Source of the DNA: an uncultured Clostridia bacterium
Lineage (GTDB): Bacteria; Bacillota; Clostridia; Christensenellales; UBA1242
Reading direction: 5' to 3'
DNA length: 56,251 nucleotides
NCBI GenBank assembly: GCA_944345365.1
Contig: CALVMJ010000005.1
Location: forward strand, 1 to 56,251
The notes beneath the pieces are model-generated. The model saw only the letters and a program-made list of their open reading frames with translations. It was not told where the DNA came from and ran no database searches. This document shows, piece by piece, positions 26,420-35,656 of this stretch. The position numbers were made by a program, and so were the translations under genes. Position 1 is the first letter of the stretch; every line of letters begins with the position of its first letter.

Positions 26420-27928
26420 TTACGCCTGTTTTTTCTTCGTCTTTTTAATAAAATTTTTAAATATTCCTATTAAACATGGAAGGCTTAGTCCCAAATAAAC
26501 AGTTGACCCCGAAACAATTCCAATAAGCAAAACAAAAATATTTGAAAATTCTAAAATATTTACAAGATATTTAACCAAGATAAACATAACTACTCCTGCA
26601 AACAACGGGACAGCTAACTCAAAAAATTCAATTCCAACATTTTTCCTCAAACACAATAAGCAACCAATGCAAACCACACTTGAAAACATAACATTTGAAA
26701 ATGCAAGACCATAAATATTAATCTCTGGCACTGAACACAACAAGACAACCATTAAAAACTTTAATACTCCCCCTCCAATTTGCAAGCCCATAACATAAAA
26801 AACCTTTCCTCTTGCTTGTAAGACAGTCGTAAAAATTTGCATAAGAGCTGTTATGATGGTAAAAATCCCTCCAATATTAGTCAGATTTACTGCATATCCT
26901 AAGGCTTCAAACTGCAAATTTGGATAAATTAAGGAAAACAAAGGTTTTGATATCGCCATAATTCCAAGAACCATTGGAAGAATTGTAATCCATAATATTT
27001 TAATTGACTGAGAAATTCTTTCTCCAACTTCTTTTTCATCCTCCTTTAAAAAAGATATGGAGGGCAGAATTGCCGAGGCCATTGATGTTGAAATAATAAG
27101 CGGAAGATTTAGTATTGCTCCAACCACCCCTGTTTGAATTCCGTAAAGCAAAACAGCCTGCTCAGAAGCAAACCCTGCAATTTTAAGTCTGTTAACGATA
27201 ATCAATGAATCAAATGCACTTAAAAAAGGGAAAACGCTCATTCCAATTACAATAGGAAGCAAAGCTTTATAAAATCCTTTATGTAAATTTCCTTCTGGCC
27301 TTATTTTCAATTTTTTTACAAAGAAAAGCAAGTAAATCATTGCAAAGATTTCTGCAATTGCAATTCCTAAAAAAGCCCCAAAAACACCAAGTTCTTTACT
27401 ATAATTTATAAGCAAAGAAGAAAACAAAATGCCAAAAACAAAGCGTATTGCCTGTTCTATAATCTGACTAATCGCCGTTGGAACCATATTCTCATATCCT
27501 TGAATAACTCCTCTTAAACAAGCGATTATCCCTCCAACGGGTAGAAGAACGATTAAAAGTTTATAACTAAGAGTTGAGTAATTGTTTCCTTGAAAAGCCG
27601 ATATCTGTCCACCCAACAAGAAAAATAACAAACCAATAACAACACCAACAATTAAACTAGTAATAATTGCAATCTTATAAAGGGATCTGATTTTTAATTC
27701 TTCATTAAAAGCTCTTGCTTGCGAAACAAGTTTTGATAATGTAACCGTCATACCTCCACTAGATAATATTAAAGAAAAACTATAAAGCACCATTATCATT
27801 TGAAAAACACCAATTCCGTCTACTCCTAATATATTAGTAAGAGGGATTCGAAAAAAAGCGCCCAACATTTTGCACGCAAATCCACTTACAATCAGTGCAG
27901 ATGACCCCTTAATTATTGCTTTATTCAT
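26420..27928 (-). CDS. SpoVB-like oligosaccharide/lipid flippase (MOP superfamily)
   Basis: A 502-aa protein with about 14 transmembrane helices. MNKAIIKGSSALIVSGFACKMLG followed by FRIPLTNILGVDGIGVFQM is the recognisable start of stage V sporulation protein B / polysaccharide transporter proteins of the MATE/MOP group. These flip undecaprenyl-linked glycans (lipid II-like or exopolysaccharide units) across the membrane; in spore formers SpoVB acts in cortex synthesis. No mur or spo gene is adjacent. The basic tail KNFIKKTKKKQA is cytoplasmic. Confidence 0.88.
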   Translation of the reverse strand: MNKAIIKGSSALIVSGFACKMLGAFFRIPLTNILGVDGIGVFQMIMVLYSFSLILSSGGMTVTLSKLVSQARAFNEELKIRSLYKIAIITSLIVGVVIGLLFFLLGGQISAFQGNNYSTLSYKLLIVLLPVGGIIACLRGVIQGYENMVPTAISQIIEQAIRFVFGILFSSLLINYSKELGVFGAFLGIAIAEIFAMIYLLFFVKKLKIRPEGNLHKGFYKALLPIVIGMSVFPFLSAFDSLIIVNRLKIAGFASEQAVLLYGIQTGVVGAILNLPLIISTSMASAILPSISFLKEDEKEVGERISQSIKILWITILPMVLGIMAISKPLFSLIYPNLQFEALGYAVNLTNIGGIFTIITALMQIFTTVLQARGKVFYVMGLQIGGGVLKFLMVVLLCSVPEINIYGLAFSNVMFSSVVCIGCLLCLRKNVGIEFFELAVPLFAGVVMFILVKYLVNILEFSNIFVLLIGIVSGSTVYLGLSLPCLIGIFKNFIKKTKKKQA

Positions 27929-28012
27929 AAAATTATGTTGCGTAAAGAGTCCATAGCTTATACAAAAGCATAATGAAATTCTAAAATTTTTTACTTTTTT
28001 TAAGAAAAGGTA

Positions 28013-28041
28013 TTTACAAAACTAAAATTTTGATTTATAAT
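28013..28041 (+). promoter_or_regulatory. Promoter of the 28078-28569 gene
   Basis: TTTACA (28013-28018), 17 nt, TATAAT (28036-28041); the ATG follows 37 nt later with a GGGAG ribosome site. Confidence 0.75.
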
Positions 28042-28077
28042 ATAACAAAAAAACAAAAGAATTAAAGGGAGATTTAT

Positions 28078-28569
28078 ATGAAACATACAACCAATCCATA
28101 TATCATTGACGCCTCTGATATGTCCGACTCCTATGTGTATGCAGCGAAGAAAACCAGCATGATGATTATATCAGCTGTGTATGGACTATTAAAAATGAAT
28201 CCAGGCGAAGAAAGAAACAACGAATGGTATACAAATTTAAAAGAATGGGCAACATCCTCTTCTCTGTATAGTGGCGCCGAAAATGAACCTGCTTGCAAGA
28301 ATGTGGTAAAGTATTGTATGAATAATAAGGCAGAATCTTTAAAAAACCAGTCCGTTATGGGAATTGTGAGGTTCGTTTCTAACTACGAGGATTACACCGA
28401 AGGGAAAAAAGCATATATAAACAACAAAAAGTCTAAAATATTATTCGATGTAGATAAGTTTTACTCAGATCTTTTTTCTAAGAAAATTAATTCAAATCAA
28501 GTAGATGATGCAATGGAAATTTTAAAAGGCGAATTACAAAATTCCCTTGGGCGTGATCGGACAATATAA
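28078..28569 (+). CDS. Hypothetical protein ending in RTI
   Basis: A 163-aa soluble protein without a recognised domain. It has an N-terminal segment with DASDMSDSYVYAAKKTSMM, predicted helices, three cysteines, and a charged C-terminal half. The last residues LGRDRTI fit the R-[D/T]-[L/I] C-terminal pattern seen in four other unknown proteins here. It has its own promoter and shares a bidirectional terminator with the convergent 28597-29973 gene, which carries the same kind of end. Function unknown. Confidence 0.7.
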   Translation: MKHTTNPYIIDASDMSDSYVYAAKKTSMMIISAVYGLLKMNPGEERNNEWYTNLKEWATSSSLYSGAENEPACKNVVKYCMNNKAESLKNQSVMGIVRFVSNYEDYTEGKKAYINNKKSKILFDVDKFYSDLFSKKINSNQVDDAMEILKGELQNSLGRDRTI

Positions 28570-28596
28570 AAAACAGCTTATAAGCTGTTTTTTTTG
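28569..28596. terminator. Bidirectional terminator between two convergent genes
   Basis: AAACAGCTTATAAGCTGTTT is a 10-bp palindrome with A-run on the left and T8 on the right, lying between the convergent stops at 28569 and 28597. Confidence 0.88.
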
Positions 28597-29973
28597 TTAC
28601 AAATCCCTATCAAAAGGTGGGGTTATTTTAATGCCTTTTGTATCCAGTTCAACAATTTCAATGTTTGGAACAATCACATCCTGTGTTTTTTCTATGCTAG
28701 GTTTTTGTTCAACTTTGCTTTCTTCCTCTCCAAACAATGATTTTTTCTTTATTGCCTCGCGCTTTATAACATTATCAAGCGAAGAGGAAATTTCGTCTAA
28801 CTTCTTCTTTTTAGATGCATCGTACACTTCTTCCCCTAGTTGATTAAACTTGGCGTCTTTTGTTTTGTCGGCATTGTCTTTTTCCCCCGGAACAATAGGC
28901 TCTTTTTTTTCTTTTTTCTTAGCTTTGGCTTTTCCCCCACCGGAAGCTGGTTTTCCTCCACCAGATTTTCCACCTGAACCTTTACCTCCTCCCTTTTTAC
29001 CAGAAGGAGCAGAAGATTTAGTTTTTTCGGCTTTCTTTTCGGCCATTTTTTGAAACTTACTTGGTGGTATGTCCAACTTTTCCGTAAAAGAATCAAAATC
29101 TTTTATTGGGTCCATAAAATCTTTTGTTATGCTTTTTAGCTCAGAAAAAGCATCAGGATTTTCTTGATATAATGAATTATACCCTCCCATAGAGTCTATT
29201 ACTTGATTTAACAAAACCCTTAATTGTGAATAAAGATTTGGAATCGTTTTATCAATTAACCCCCTTTCTTTCATTTGCCTTTTGTATTCTTCAAGCATTT
29301 CAAGGCCAATTCCTCCACATTTTTCAAGCAGTTTTACCATTCTTAACACATACTGCTCTGAGAACATTTCGATTATAAAGCTTCTTTCCTTGTTTTTCTT
29401 CTTTTTGTTGTCCTCAACCTTTTTTGATATTTGTGGCAACTCTTGATAAGCGTTTTTGTTTTTCTTATCTTCGTTTGCTTCATTTTTTTTGTCAATATTT
29501 GGCAAATATTCCAAAGTATCAGAATCTTCAAGCAAAATATTAAAAGCCTCTCTTGCTTTTTGCTTAAACTCGTAATTTTTTAGGCTTATGTATTCTGCAA
29601 CAAAAGTCTTCAATGGGGCACCATAAACTTTCTCAATGAGATATAACTTTGCAACCATACTCTTATCTTCAAAATCAGAAAATACTAATTCTAATTTTAA
29701 TGTAATATTCTCTCCACAAAGGGCACAATCAATAGAATTTTCTTTTCTCTGAGTCAAATGTTTCGTCTTAGTGACGAGTTCTTCCCGTATTTCCATGGAT
29801 AAAACATAGGCTCCGTCATTATTGTAATCACCTAAAAGATTATTGTTAATTATCGTTTCTTGATTTAAAAATTCCTTATATTCATGAATGTATTTATCTG
29901 AGATTTCTATTTTGCCGTCATTCACAAACACATCAACCCTATCTAATTTCTTTTGTTTTTTTTGTGGTTTCAT
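28597..29973 (-). CDS. Hypothetical lysine/glycine-rich protein ending in RDL
   Basis: A 458-aa soluble protein starting MKPQKKQKKLD behind AGAGGG; a longer frame to 30069 lacks a site. It is not assigned to a family. The N-terminal about 170 residues look folded and contain one CALC pair. A lysine/glutamate linker follows, then a helical domain (about residues 190-330). After that comes a low-complexity stretch with repeated GGG/GKKGGGKGSGGKSGG and KKEKKE, and a short C-terminal strand-like segment ending in PPFDRDL. The Gly-Lys stretch suggests nucleic-acid or polyanion binding, but that is inference. Confidence 0.7.
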   Translation of the reverse strand: MKPQKKQKKLDRVDVFVNDGKIEISDKYIHEYKEFLNQETIINNNLLGDYNNDGAYVLSMEIREELVTKTKHLTQRKENSIDCALCGENITLKLELVFSDFEDKSMVAKLYLIEKVYGAPLKTFVAEYISLKNYEFKQKAREAFNILLEDSDTLEYLPNIDKKNEANEDKKNKNAYQELPQISKKVEDNKKKKNKERSFIIEMFSEQYVLRMVKLLEKCGGIGLEMLEEYKRQMKERGLIDKTIPNLYSQLRVLLNQVIDSMGGYNSLYQENPDAFSELKSITKDFMDPIKDFDSFTEKLDIPPSKFQKMAEKKAEKTKSSAPSGKKGGGKGSGGKSGGGKPASGGGKAKAKKKEKKEPIVPGEKDNADKTKDAKFNQLGEEVYDASKKKKLDEISSSLDNVIKREAIKKKSLFGEEESKVEQKPSIEKTQDVIVPNIEIVELDTKGIKITPPFDRDL

Positions 29974-30032
29974 AACACCCTCTCTGTTGTATATTTTATC
30001 ACAAAAAACACCTTTGTGCAACAAAATGTAGT

Positions 30033-30344
30033 TTATTTTTTTACAACTGTCATACAATATGGCTTGCACTTTATATCATTAATAGTAATTCCATTGGCAA
30101 TACATCTTCCCTGTTTATTTAAAACGCAGTCATTTTCACATTCAATTTTCATTCTCTTTGTGTCTCGTTGTGGAGCATAATTTGGGGTTTTTGAAAAAAG
30201 TTTTTTTGATGTATCTGTCGTCTTCTTTTCTATTTTAGGGATATAACTTTGGCAAATATCATCTTTATCCACAAAAATGCTCTTTGACCGGCAAGTGTGT
30301 CTATCATTATATTTGCATTTAGTCTTTCTGCATCTTATATCCAT
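30033..30344 (-). CDS. Cysteine-rich protein with DUF1540-like motifs
   Basis: A 103-aa protein with two cysteine clusters. The N-terminal IRCRKTKCKYNDRHTCRSKS with a following DDICQSY matches the DUF1540 pattern (C-x4-C-x-YN-x4-C-x4-I-x-V ... C). The C-terminal cluster IECENDCVLNKQGRCIANG with IKCKPYC looks like a degenerate second copy. Between them lies a polar linker. DUF1540 proteins are small and probably metal-binding, of unknown function, common in Clostridia. The start has a perfect GGAGG site. Confidence 0.8.
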   Translation of the reverse strand: MDIRCRKTKCKYNDRHTCRSKSIFVDKDDICQSYIPKIEKKTTDTSKKLFSKTPNYAPQRDTKRMKIECENDCVLNKQGRCIANGITINDIKCKPYCMTVVKK

Positions 30345-30376
30345 TTTTTACCTCCATTTTTATATTGCCTTTTTTC

Positions 30377-30406
30377 TTGACTTTTAATCAAAAAAGATAG
30401 TATTAT
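30377..30406 (+). promoter_or_regulatory. Probable promoter of rplI
   Basis: TTGACT (30377-30382), 18 nt, TATTAT (30401-30406); the rplI ATG follows 22 nt later with AAAGGAGAG between. Confidence 0.6.
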
Positions 30407-30428
30407 AAATTAACATAAAGGAGAGAAT

Positions 30429-30872
30429 ATGAAGGTAGTTTTTTTAAAAGATGTGAAAGGAAGTGGAAAAAAAGGAGAAATTAAAGAGGTTGCAGACGGA
30501 TATGCAAACAATTTCCTAATAAAAATGGGCTATGCAAAAAAAGCCGATAACAGCTCTTTAAATGAACAAAAAGGAAAATCGCAAGCAAACGACTTCCATA
30601 AAGAACAAGAAAGATTAAAAGCTTTAAAGATAAAAGAAAATTTGGATAATAAAAGCATAAAACTCGGAATTAAATGCGGAGAAAACGGAAAAGCTTTTGG
30701 ATCAATAACTGCAAAAGAAATCGCAGATGAGCTGTCAAAGATTGGAATTATCTTAGACAAAAAGAAAATAGATTTAGCTGAGCCAATAAAAGCAATTGGC
30801 TCTTATAAAGTACAAGCAAAAATTTATCCAAATATTTCTTCGATATTTGAAGTTGTTATTTTTGAGCTATAA
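30429..30872 (+). CDS. rplI: 50S ribosomal protein L9
   Basis: A 147-aa L9 of standard two-domain form. The N-terminal domain is [20 protein letters not shown] with [16 protein letters not shown], followed by a long connecting helix and a C-terminal domain with [15 protein letters not shown]. It binds 23S rRNA helix 76 at the L1 stalk base. It is monocistronic here; the usual partner dnaB is not adjacent. Confidence 0.97.
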   Translation: MKVVFLKDVKGSGKKGEIKEVADGYANNFLIKMGYAKKADNSSLNEQKGKSQANDFHKEQERLKALKIKENLDNKSIKLGIKCGENGKAFGSITAKEIADELSKIGIILDKKKIDLAEPIKAIGSYKVQAKIYPNISSIFEVVIFEL

Positions 30873-31068
30873 AAATTATTTTAAGCTTAAATAAAATTTC
30901 TATAAAATATCAATAGATATTTTTGTCTTTAAAAATCTATAAAAACTAACTTTTTAATCTGCTCTTAATAAATTTTAATTGTTTTCACTTATTAATATAA
31001 ATACGTTTATTAATATACTCATGATTTTTATTATCTTTATTCTTAAAAATTAAGATAATTATAATTCA

Positions 31069-32115
31069 TCAATGTTTTATAAATGTATTACATCTGCTTT
31101 TATTTAATCCTGTTAAAATTTCATACTGACTCAATCCGCTGTTATTTGCCCAATAATCTGCGTTATTAAAAATTATAATTTCATCGTTTAAAGAAGCCTT
31201 TTTACCTGTGATGTCAATCATAAAAACATCCATACAGATTTTTCCTACAATTTTAACTGACTCGTTTTTTAAATAAACCTCCATTTTGTTTTGAAATTGC
31301 CTTATCATACCATCGGCATACCCAAAAGGAACCACTCCTATTTTCATTTTATGCTTAGCCTTAAAATAACTATCATATCCAATAAAATCATTTTTTCTAA
31401 CTGTATTTATCTTTATAATTTTGCTTTTTATTTGCATAATAGGTTTTGTTAAATTATTTAAATAACCATATAAGCCTATTCCCACCCTTATAAAATCAAT
31501 AAATTCTGGGTTTTTATAGAAAATCATTCCGCTTCCGCCAATATGAACAATACAAAAAGGGTAATGTTTTTTTATAAACATTACGTACTTTTTAAACTTT
31601 AATAATTGTTTATTTGTAATATTAGTATCTTTGGTGTCAAAACAATGTGTATAAATGCCTTCGATTATAATATTTTTTTTTGCATTAATATATTTTAAAA
31701 TTTTTAAAAATTCTTTAAAGCTCTTTAATCCAAATCTATTCATTCCTGTATTAATTTTTAAATGAACTTTTATACTTTTATCTACACAAATAATCTTTTT
31801 TATTTGATCAAAAGCGTCAATTGAAACAGAAATATTGTGTTTTTGTGCAAGATAATAATTATTACAATAACCGAGAATCAAAATAGTTGCATTATTATTA
31901 ATCTTTCTTAATTCAATGGCTTCTGACAAATTATGAACTGCAAAAAAATTGCATTTATTTTGTAAGATTCTACAAATTTGATTCATTCCATGACCATAGG
32001 CGTTTGCCTTTACCACAGCACAAATATCTTTATTCGAAACCCTTTTTAACATATTGTAATTAACAATAAGCTGTTGTTTGTTTATTATTTTTGACGAATA
32101 ATATTGCATATCCAT
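31069..32115 (-). CDS. alr: Alanine racemase
   Basis: A 348-aa PLP enzyme that makes D-alanine for peptidoglycan. The PLP lysine is in AVVKANAYGHG, the barrel continues with HLKINTGMNRFG, GIYTHCFD, and VRVGIGLYGY in the form IRVGIGLYGY. The C-terminal beta domain holds GYDSYFKA with the second catalytic tyrosine, PFGYADGM and CMDVFMIDI. It is somewhat short, and its composition is richer in I, K and N (AT-richer codons) than neighbouring housekeeping genes. No good ribosome site precedes either candidate ATG (32115 or two codons later). Isolated in a low-GC pocket, so recent transfer is possible. Confidence 0.93.
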   Translation of the reverse strand: MDMQYYSSKIINKQQLIVNYNMLKRVSNKDICAVVKANAYGHGMNQICRILQNKCNFFAVHNLSEAIELRKINNNATILILGYCNNYYLAQKHNISVSIDAFDQIKKIICVDKSIKVHLKINTGMNRFGLKSFKEFLKILKYINAKKNIIIEGIYTHCFDTKDTNITNKQLLKFKKYVMFIKKHYPFCIVHIGGSGMIFYKNPEFIDFIRVGIGLYGYLNNLTKPIMQIKSKIIKINTVRKNDFIGYDSYFKAKHKMKIGVVPFGYADGMIRQFQNKMEVYLKNESVKIVGKICMDVFMIDITGKKASLNDEIIIFNNADYWANNSGLSQYEILTGLNKSRCNTFIKH

Positions 32116-32212
32116 TTATATACATTTATATTTTATTTTGTTACTCAGTTATATAATCTATAATAAATGATTGTATTATTCGCAATGTTAAGCATAAATA
32201 TGATATCTAAGG

Positions 32213-33304
32213 TTATTCTTGCTCGCCAATGGCAAGTTTTTCTGTTCTGTCTTTTAAGATTAAAGCATCGATAAACAAATCAATATTTCCGTTTAAAACT
32301 CCTTCAAGATCATAGGAAGAAACTCCCACTCTGTGATCGGTAACTCTTCCTTGTGGATAGTTATAAGTTCTTACCCTTTCACTTCTATCTCCACTCCCCA
32401 CTTGGCTTTTTCTGTTTTCTTTAAACTCCGAGTCTCTTTGGCTTTGATAGAATTCATATAATTTTGATTTTAAAACATTCATTGCCTTTTCCCTGTTTTT
32501 AAGCTGAGACCTTTGATCTTGACAAGTTACAACTATCCCAGTTGGCAGATGGGTCATTCTTATAGCTGAATCTGTTTTGTTAATGTGTTGTCCACCAGCT
32601 CCACTTGACCTATATGTATCGACTCTTAAATCACTTTCCTTAATTTCAAAGTCAACTTCCTCTACCTCAGGTAAAACAGCAACCGTTGCAGTTGATGTGT
32701 GTATTCTTCCTTGCGTCTCGGTTTCTGGCACTCTTTGAACTCTGTGAACACCTGCCTCATATTTTAATCTGCTGTAAGCTCCCTTTCCTCTCACGACAAA
32801 TGTCGCATCTTTAATTCCACCAAGTTCGGTTTCATTCACATCAACTATTTCGACCTTCCACCTCTTAGCTTCAGCATAATAGTTATACATTCTTAAAAGC
32901 TCTGTTGCAAACAAGGCAGACTCCTCTCCACCAGCAGCCGAACGAATTTCCATGATAATATTCCCATCGTCATTTTCATCTTTTGGCAAAAGCAAAATTT
33001 TTATATTTTCTACAAGCTCCTCTTCCTTTTTTGATAATTGAGATATTTCCTCATGAAAAAGAGCCTTCATTTCGTGATCTTTTTCCTCTTCAAGACTTTT
33101 TTTACATAAATTTAAATCATTTTCGATCCTAGACAAAAGTTTAGAAGCTTCAACTACTTCCTCCATTTTGCTTCTTTCTTTTATTAATTTTTTCCATTCT
33201 TGATTGTTTGAAATCACAGCCGGATCTGAAACAAGCTCGGTTAATTCATCGTATCTTTCTATCATTATTTTTGTTTTTTCAAGAATATTTTTTACTTCTT
33301 CCAT
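32213..33304 (-). CDS. prfA: Peptide chain release factor 1
   Basis: A 363-aa RF1 recognising UAA/UAG. The PxT-type codon-reading loop region lies in GVHRVQRVPETETQGRIHTS, and the peptidyl-tRNA hydrolysis motif is GGQ in SSGAGGQHINKTDSAIR. It overlaps the 3' end of the DUF1385-PrmC gene by 26 nt, so the release factor and the methylase that modifies its GGQ glutamine are co-transcribed. The ATG lies inside the upstream gene. Confidence 0.97.
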   Translation of the reverse strand: MEEVKNILEKTKIMIERYDELTELVSDPAVISNNQEWKKLIKERSKMEEVVEASKLLSRIENDLNLCKKSLEEEKDHEMKALFHEEISQLSKKEEELVENIKILLLPKDENDDGNIIMEIRSAAGGEESALFATELLRMYNYYAEAKRWKVEIVDVNETELGGIKDATFVVRGKGAYSRLKYEAGVHRVQRVPETETQGRIHTSTATVAVLPEVEEVDFEIKESDLRVDTYRSSGAGGQHINKTDSAIRMTHLPTGIVVTCQDQRSQLKNREKAMNVLKSKLYEFYQSQRDSEFKENRKSQVGSGDRSERVRTYNYPQGRVTDHRVGVSSYDLEGVLNGNIDLFIDALILKDRTEKLAIGEQE

Positions 33305-34994
33305 TTTTTGCTATAACCACCCTATAAATCTTATTATAATCTTTTATCCCTTTTATGTCAAAAAAATTGTGCTGACTTAACAATTCTTTTACATCCTTGA
33401 ATTGCCCCTTTCCTATTTCAAAGGCAACATAGCCATTTCTGTTTAGGTGAGAAGGAGCCTGTTCTATAATTTTTCTGTAAAAATCTAGGCCATCTTTTCC
33501 ACCATCAAGAGCAAGTTTAGGATCAAACTTTTTAACCTCCTCATCAAGAAATTCTATTTCATCACTAGGAATATAAGGAGGGTTTGAAACAATAATGTCA
33601 AACTTTCTTCCCTTTTTTATTCCACTAAAAATATCTGATTCCAAAAATTCAACTTTTGCGTCATTTTGGTTTGCATTTTGCCTAGCGACTTCAAGCGCCG
33701 ACTTAGAGATATCCACAGCACATATCTTAGCATCTATGTTTCTTGCAATCGAAACAGCAATAGCGCCACTACCAGTCCCTATTTCCAATATTTCACACTT
33801 TTTTATAGTTGAAGCAATTTTAATTACTTGTTCGACCAATATTTCAGTTTCCATTCTTGGGGAAAGAACTTTTTTATTAACATTAAATCTAAATCCATAA
33901 AAATCTACAAAACCAAAAATTGAGGAAAGAGGTTTTCCCAATGCTCTTTGCTCTGTTGCTTTCATAATTTCTTTATAGGTTTTTTCATCAAAATAGCGAA
34001 CTAGTTTTGCTTCTGCTCTGTTTTTACCAAGAACAGTTGCAATAATCCACTCCACATCACTTTTATCATATCTATTTGCCTTTGTCAACTTTGTTTGCAT
34101 TTCACTCAAAACTGTTGCTAGCGCAATTTTCCCCTCATTCATTGTTGCTCCATAAAACTTTTCTTTCATACTAAGTTGTGAAAATGCCACCCTAGCTACC
34201 TCGTCATGAGTCAGCTGTGGCCTCATACACACAAAAAAAGATGTCAAAACACATGCTTTTTCTAACTTATTATTTAATGATAATAAATACAGAATTTCAT
34301 AGGAAAAACTAAGACAAACAATAAATAGCCCAAAATTTATCAACCAATTGCCCCAGAATGACACCCTTATTCCAACTAATGTTATCACAAATGTGGATAA
34401 AATAAAAGTAAAAACAAAAAAATTCAAAAAATTTAAGGCATAGTGGTAATCTAGTGTTTTATCGGTATTTATCTCCCCTTTATTTTTAATCACCAAGTTT
34501 CCAGCACCATTAAATTTATAAAGTTCTTGCATTGCAGGGATAAATCTTAAAGTTAGTAAAACCAAAAAAATTAATATAATTTTTGTGAGCGCTATGATAA
34601 AGTTTCTCAGCAGAAAATTTTCCTCCATTCCCAAGATTAAAAAACTTATTTTTGAGGGCAAATATCCCAGTAAAAATAATGATATAAAAAGGGCAACAAT
34701 TCCAATAATCGTGTAAACGACTGACAACTTTGCAATTTTAGTTTTTTGTAAAACTTTTTTTGCATCTTTACTTTTAACTTCTTCTTTTATACTTTCTCCA
34801 AAGTTTTGAAAAAACACAATAAGCCCCATAACAAAGTAAATTACACCTCTAATTAAAGGTATATCCAAAAAATAATTTCGTTTAAATGATTTTGTTGAGA
34901 TCTTTTTTCTTCCCTCATCAACAAACACAGAAACGCTTCTTTTCTTATAGATACCTCTTACTCCATTAACTGTTGGAAAAAATAAATACTTCAT
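33279..34994 (-). CDS. prmC: Fusion of DUF1385 membrane protein and PrmC release-factor glutamine methyltransferase
   Basis: A 571-aa protein joining two families normally encoded as neighbours. Residues about 1-290 form a polytopic membrane domain of the DUF1385 type (IPLIRGVIYFVMGLIVF, FIPAMQELYKFNGAGN, TLDYHYALNF, then CMRPQLTHDEVA). The C-terminal part is PrmC: helical N-domain, RALGKPLSSIFGFVDFYG, SPRMETEILVE, the SAM site EILEIGTGSGAIAVSIA and the catalytic SNPPYIP. It methylates the GGQ glutamine of RF1/RF2. ATG 34994 (MKYLFFPTVNGVRG) was preferred because the preceding 12 residues do not belong to the family; its site (GGAAA) is weak. Confidence 0.88.
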   Translation of the reverse strand: MKYLFFPTVNGVRGIYKKRSVSVFVDEGRKKISTKSFKRNYFLDIPLIRGVIYFVMGLIVFFQNFGESIKEEVKSKDAKKVLQKTKIAKLSVVYTIIGIVALFISLFLLGYLPSKISFLILGMEENFLLRNFIIALTKIILIFLVLLTLRFIPAMQELYKFNGAGNLVIKNKGEINTDKTLDYHYALNFLNFFVFTFILSTFVITLVGIRVSFWGNWLINFGLFIVCLSFSYEILYLLSLNNKLEKACVLTSFFVCMRPQLTHDEVARVAFSQLSMKEKFYGATMNEGKIALATVLSEMQTKLTKANRYDKSDVEWIIATVLGKNRAEAKLVRYFDEKTYKEIMKATEQRALGKPLSSIFGFVDFYGFRFNVNKKVLSPRMETEILVEQVIKIASTIKKCEILEIGTGSGAIAVSIARNIDAKICAVDISKSALEVARQNANQNDAKVEFLESDIFSGIKKGRKFDIIVSNPPYIPSDEIEFLDEEVKKFDPKLALDGGKDGLDFYRKIIEQAPSHLNRNGYVAFEIGKGQFKDVKELLSQHNFFDIKGIKDYNKIYRVVIAKNGRSKKYS

Positions 34995-35072
34995 ATTTTT
35001 TATATTTCCATTTTTGTAAAAAATAAACAAAAAAAACAGGGAATCCTGTTTATTTTGTGCTTTAAATTTAAA

Positions 35073-35300
35073 TTAAATTTTTTCTTGTTCTTCAGCTTGC
35101 TGAAATAGAATTTCATCAATCTGTCTTTTCATTCTTAATTTTTTTGAAATAATTTTTTTCCTTACACTCCTTTTTGGATCACTGCTTCTTCTTGCAAAAC
35201 TAGGAGTTTGATCTTTAAAAGAGTCATGATATTTGGTAAAACTATAAATACCCCCAATCATTTCTTCAATTTCTTTGTTTTTTGTATCAAAATTTGCCAT
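35073..35300 (-). CDS. Hypothetical basic protein
   Basis: A 75-aa protein starting MANFDTKNKEIEEMIGG behind AAAAGGAG; the upstream in-frame extension to 35354 has no site. It is highly charged, with a central SFARRSSDPKRSVRKKIISK and a helical acidic end (AEEQEKI). No family recognised. It lies between the DUF1385-PrmC fusion gene and the rpsF operon terminator on the same strand. Confidence 0.6.
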   Translation of the reverse strand: MANFDTKNKEIEEMIGGIYSFTKYHDSFKDQTPSFARRSSDPKRSVRKKIISKKLRMKRQIDEILFQQAEEQEKI

Positions 35301-35397
35301 ATTTTTTCTCCTTTTAGATACAAATAATTTACCATATCTTAATATATAAGTCAATACCTAATTCGAAAAAAAATGACTTTTTTATTAAAATTTCGAC

Positions 35398-35430
35398 AAA
35401 AAAAAGAAGAGCTAAATCTCTCTTCTTTTA
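35398..35430 (-). terminator. Terminator of the rpsF-ssb-rpsR-rpmE operon
   Basis: On the minus strand AAAAGAAGAG/CTCTTCTTTT with an 8-nt loop and T-run, 12 nt after the rpmE stop. Confidence 0.88.
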
Positions 35431-35441
35431 AAAGTTTTATA

Positions 35442-35648
35442 CTATTCTAAATTGTATTTTTTCTTAAATTTATCAACAGTTCCACTTGTGTCAACAACTT
35501 TTTTCTTTCCTGTAAAGAAAGGATGGCATTTATTGCAAATATCTATGCTTAATGTTTCGCCTTTAACAGTTGACTTTGTTTTAAAAGTGTTTCCACAAGC
35601 ACAAACAACTGTAACTTCATGATAATTTGGATGAATTTCTTGTTTCAT
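35442..35648 (-). CDS. rpmE: 50S ribosomal protein L31
   Basis: A 68-aa L31: [20 protein letters not shown], then [25 protein letters not shown]. The cysteines of CACG and CNKC make the zinc-binding (C+) version. In most Clostridia rpmE sits beside prmC/prfA; here it is the last gene of the rpsF operon, 9 nt after rpsR, and only one small gene separates it from the DUF1385-PrmC/prfA pair. Confidence 0.96.
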   Translation of the reverse strand: MKQEIHPNYHEVTVVCACGNTFKTKSTVKGETLSIDICNKCHPFFTGKKKVVDTSGTVDKFKKKYNLE

Positions 35649-35656
35649 ATTTCCTC

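Noticed and set aside
28850-29053. Plus-strand Pro/Phe-rich frame opposite the Gly/Lys-rich region
   Set aside because: Antisense shadow of the GGG/AAG codons of the 28597-29973 gene; no start signal.
19225-30872. Alternative genetic code (TGA as Trp, Mollicutes type) suggested by the low GC
   Set aside because: Conserved Trp positions use TGG, and TGA acts as a stop in the zero frame of dnaX at a natural end.
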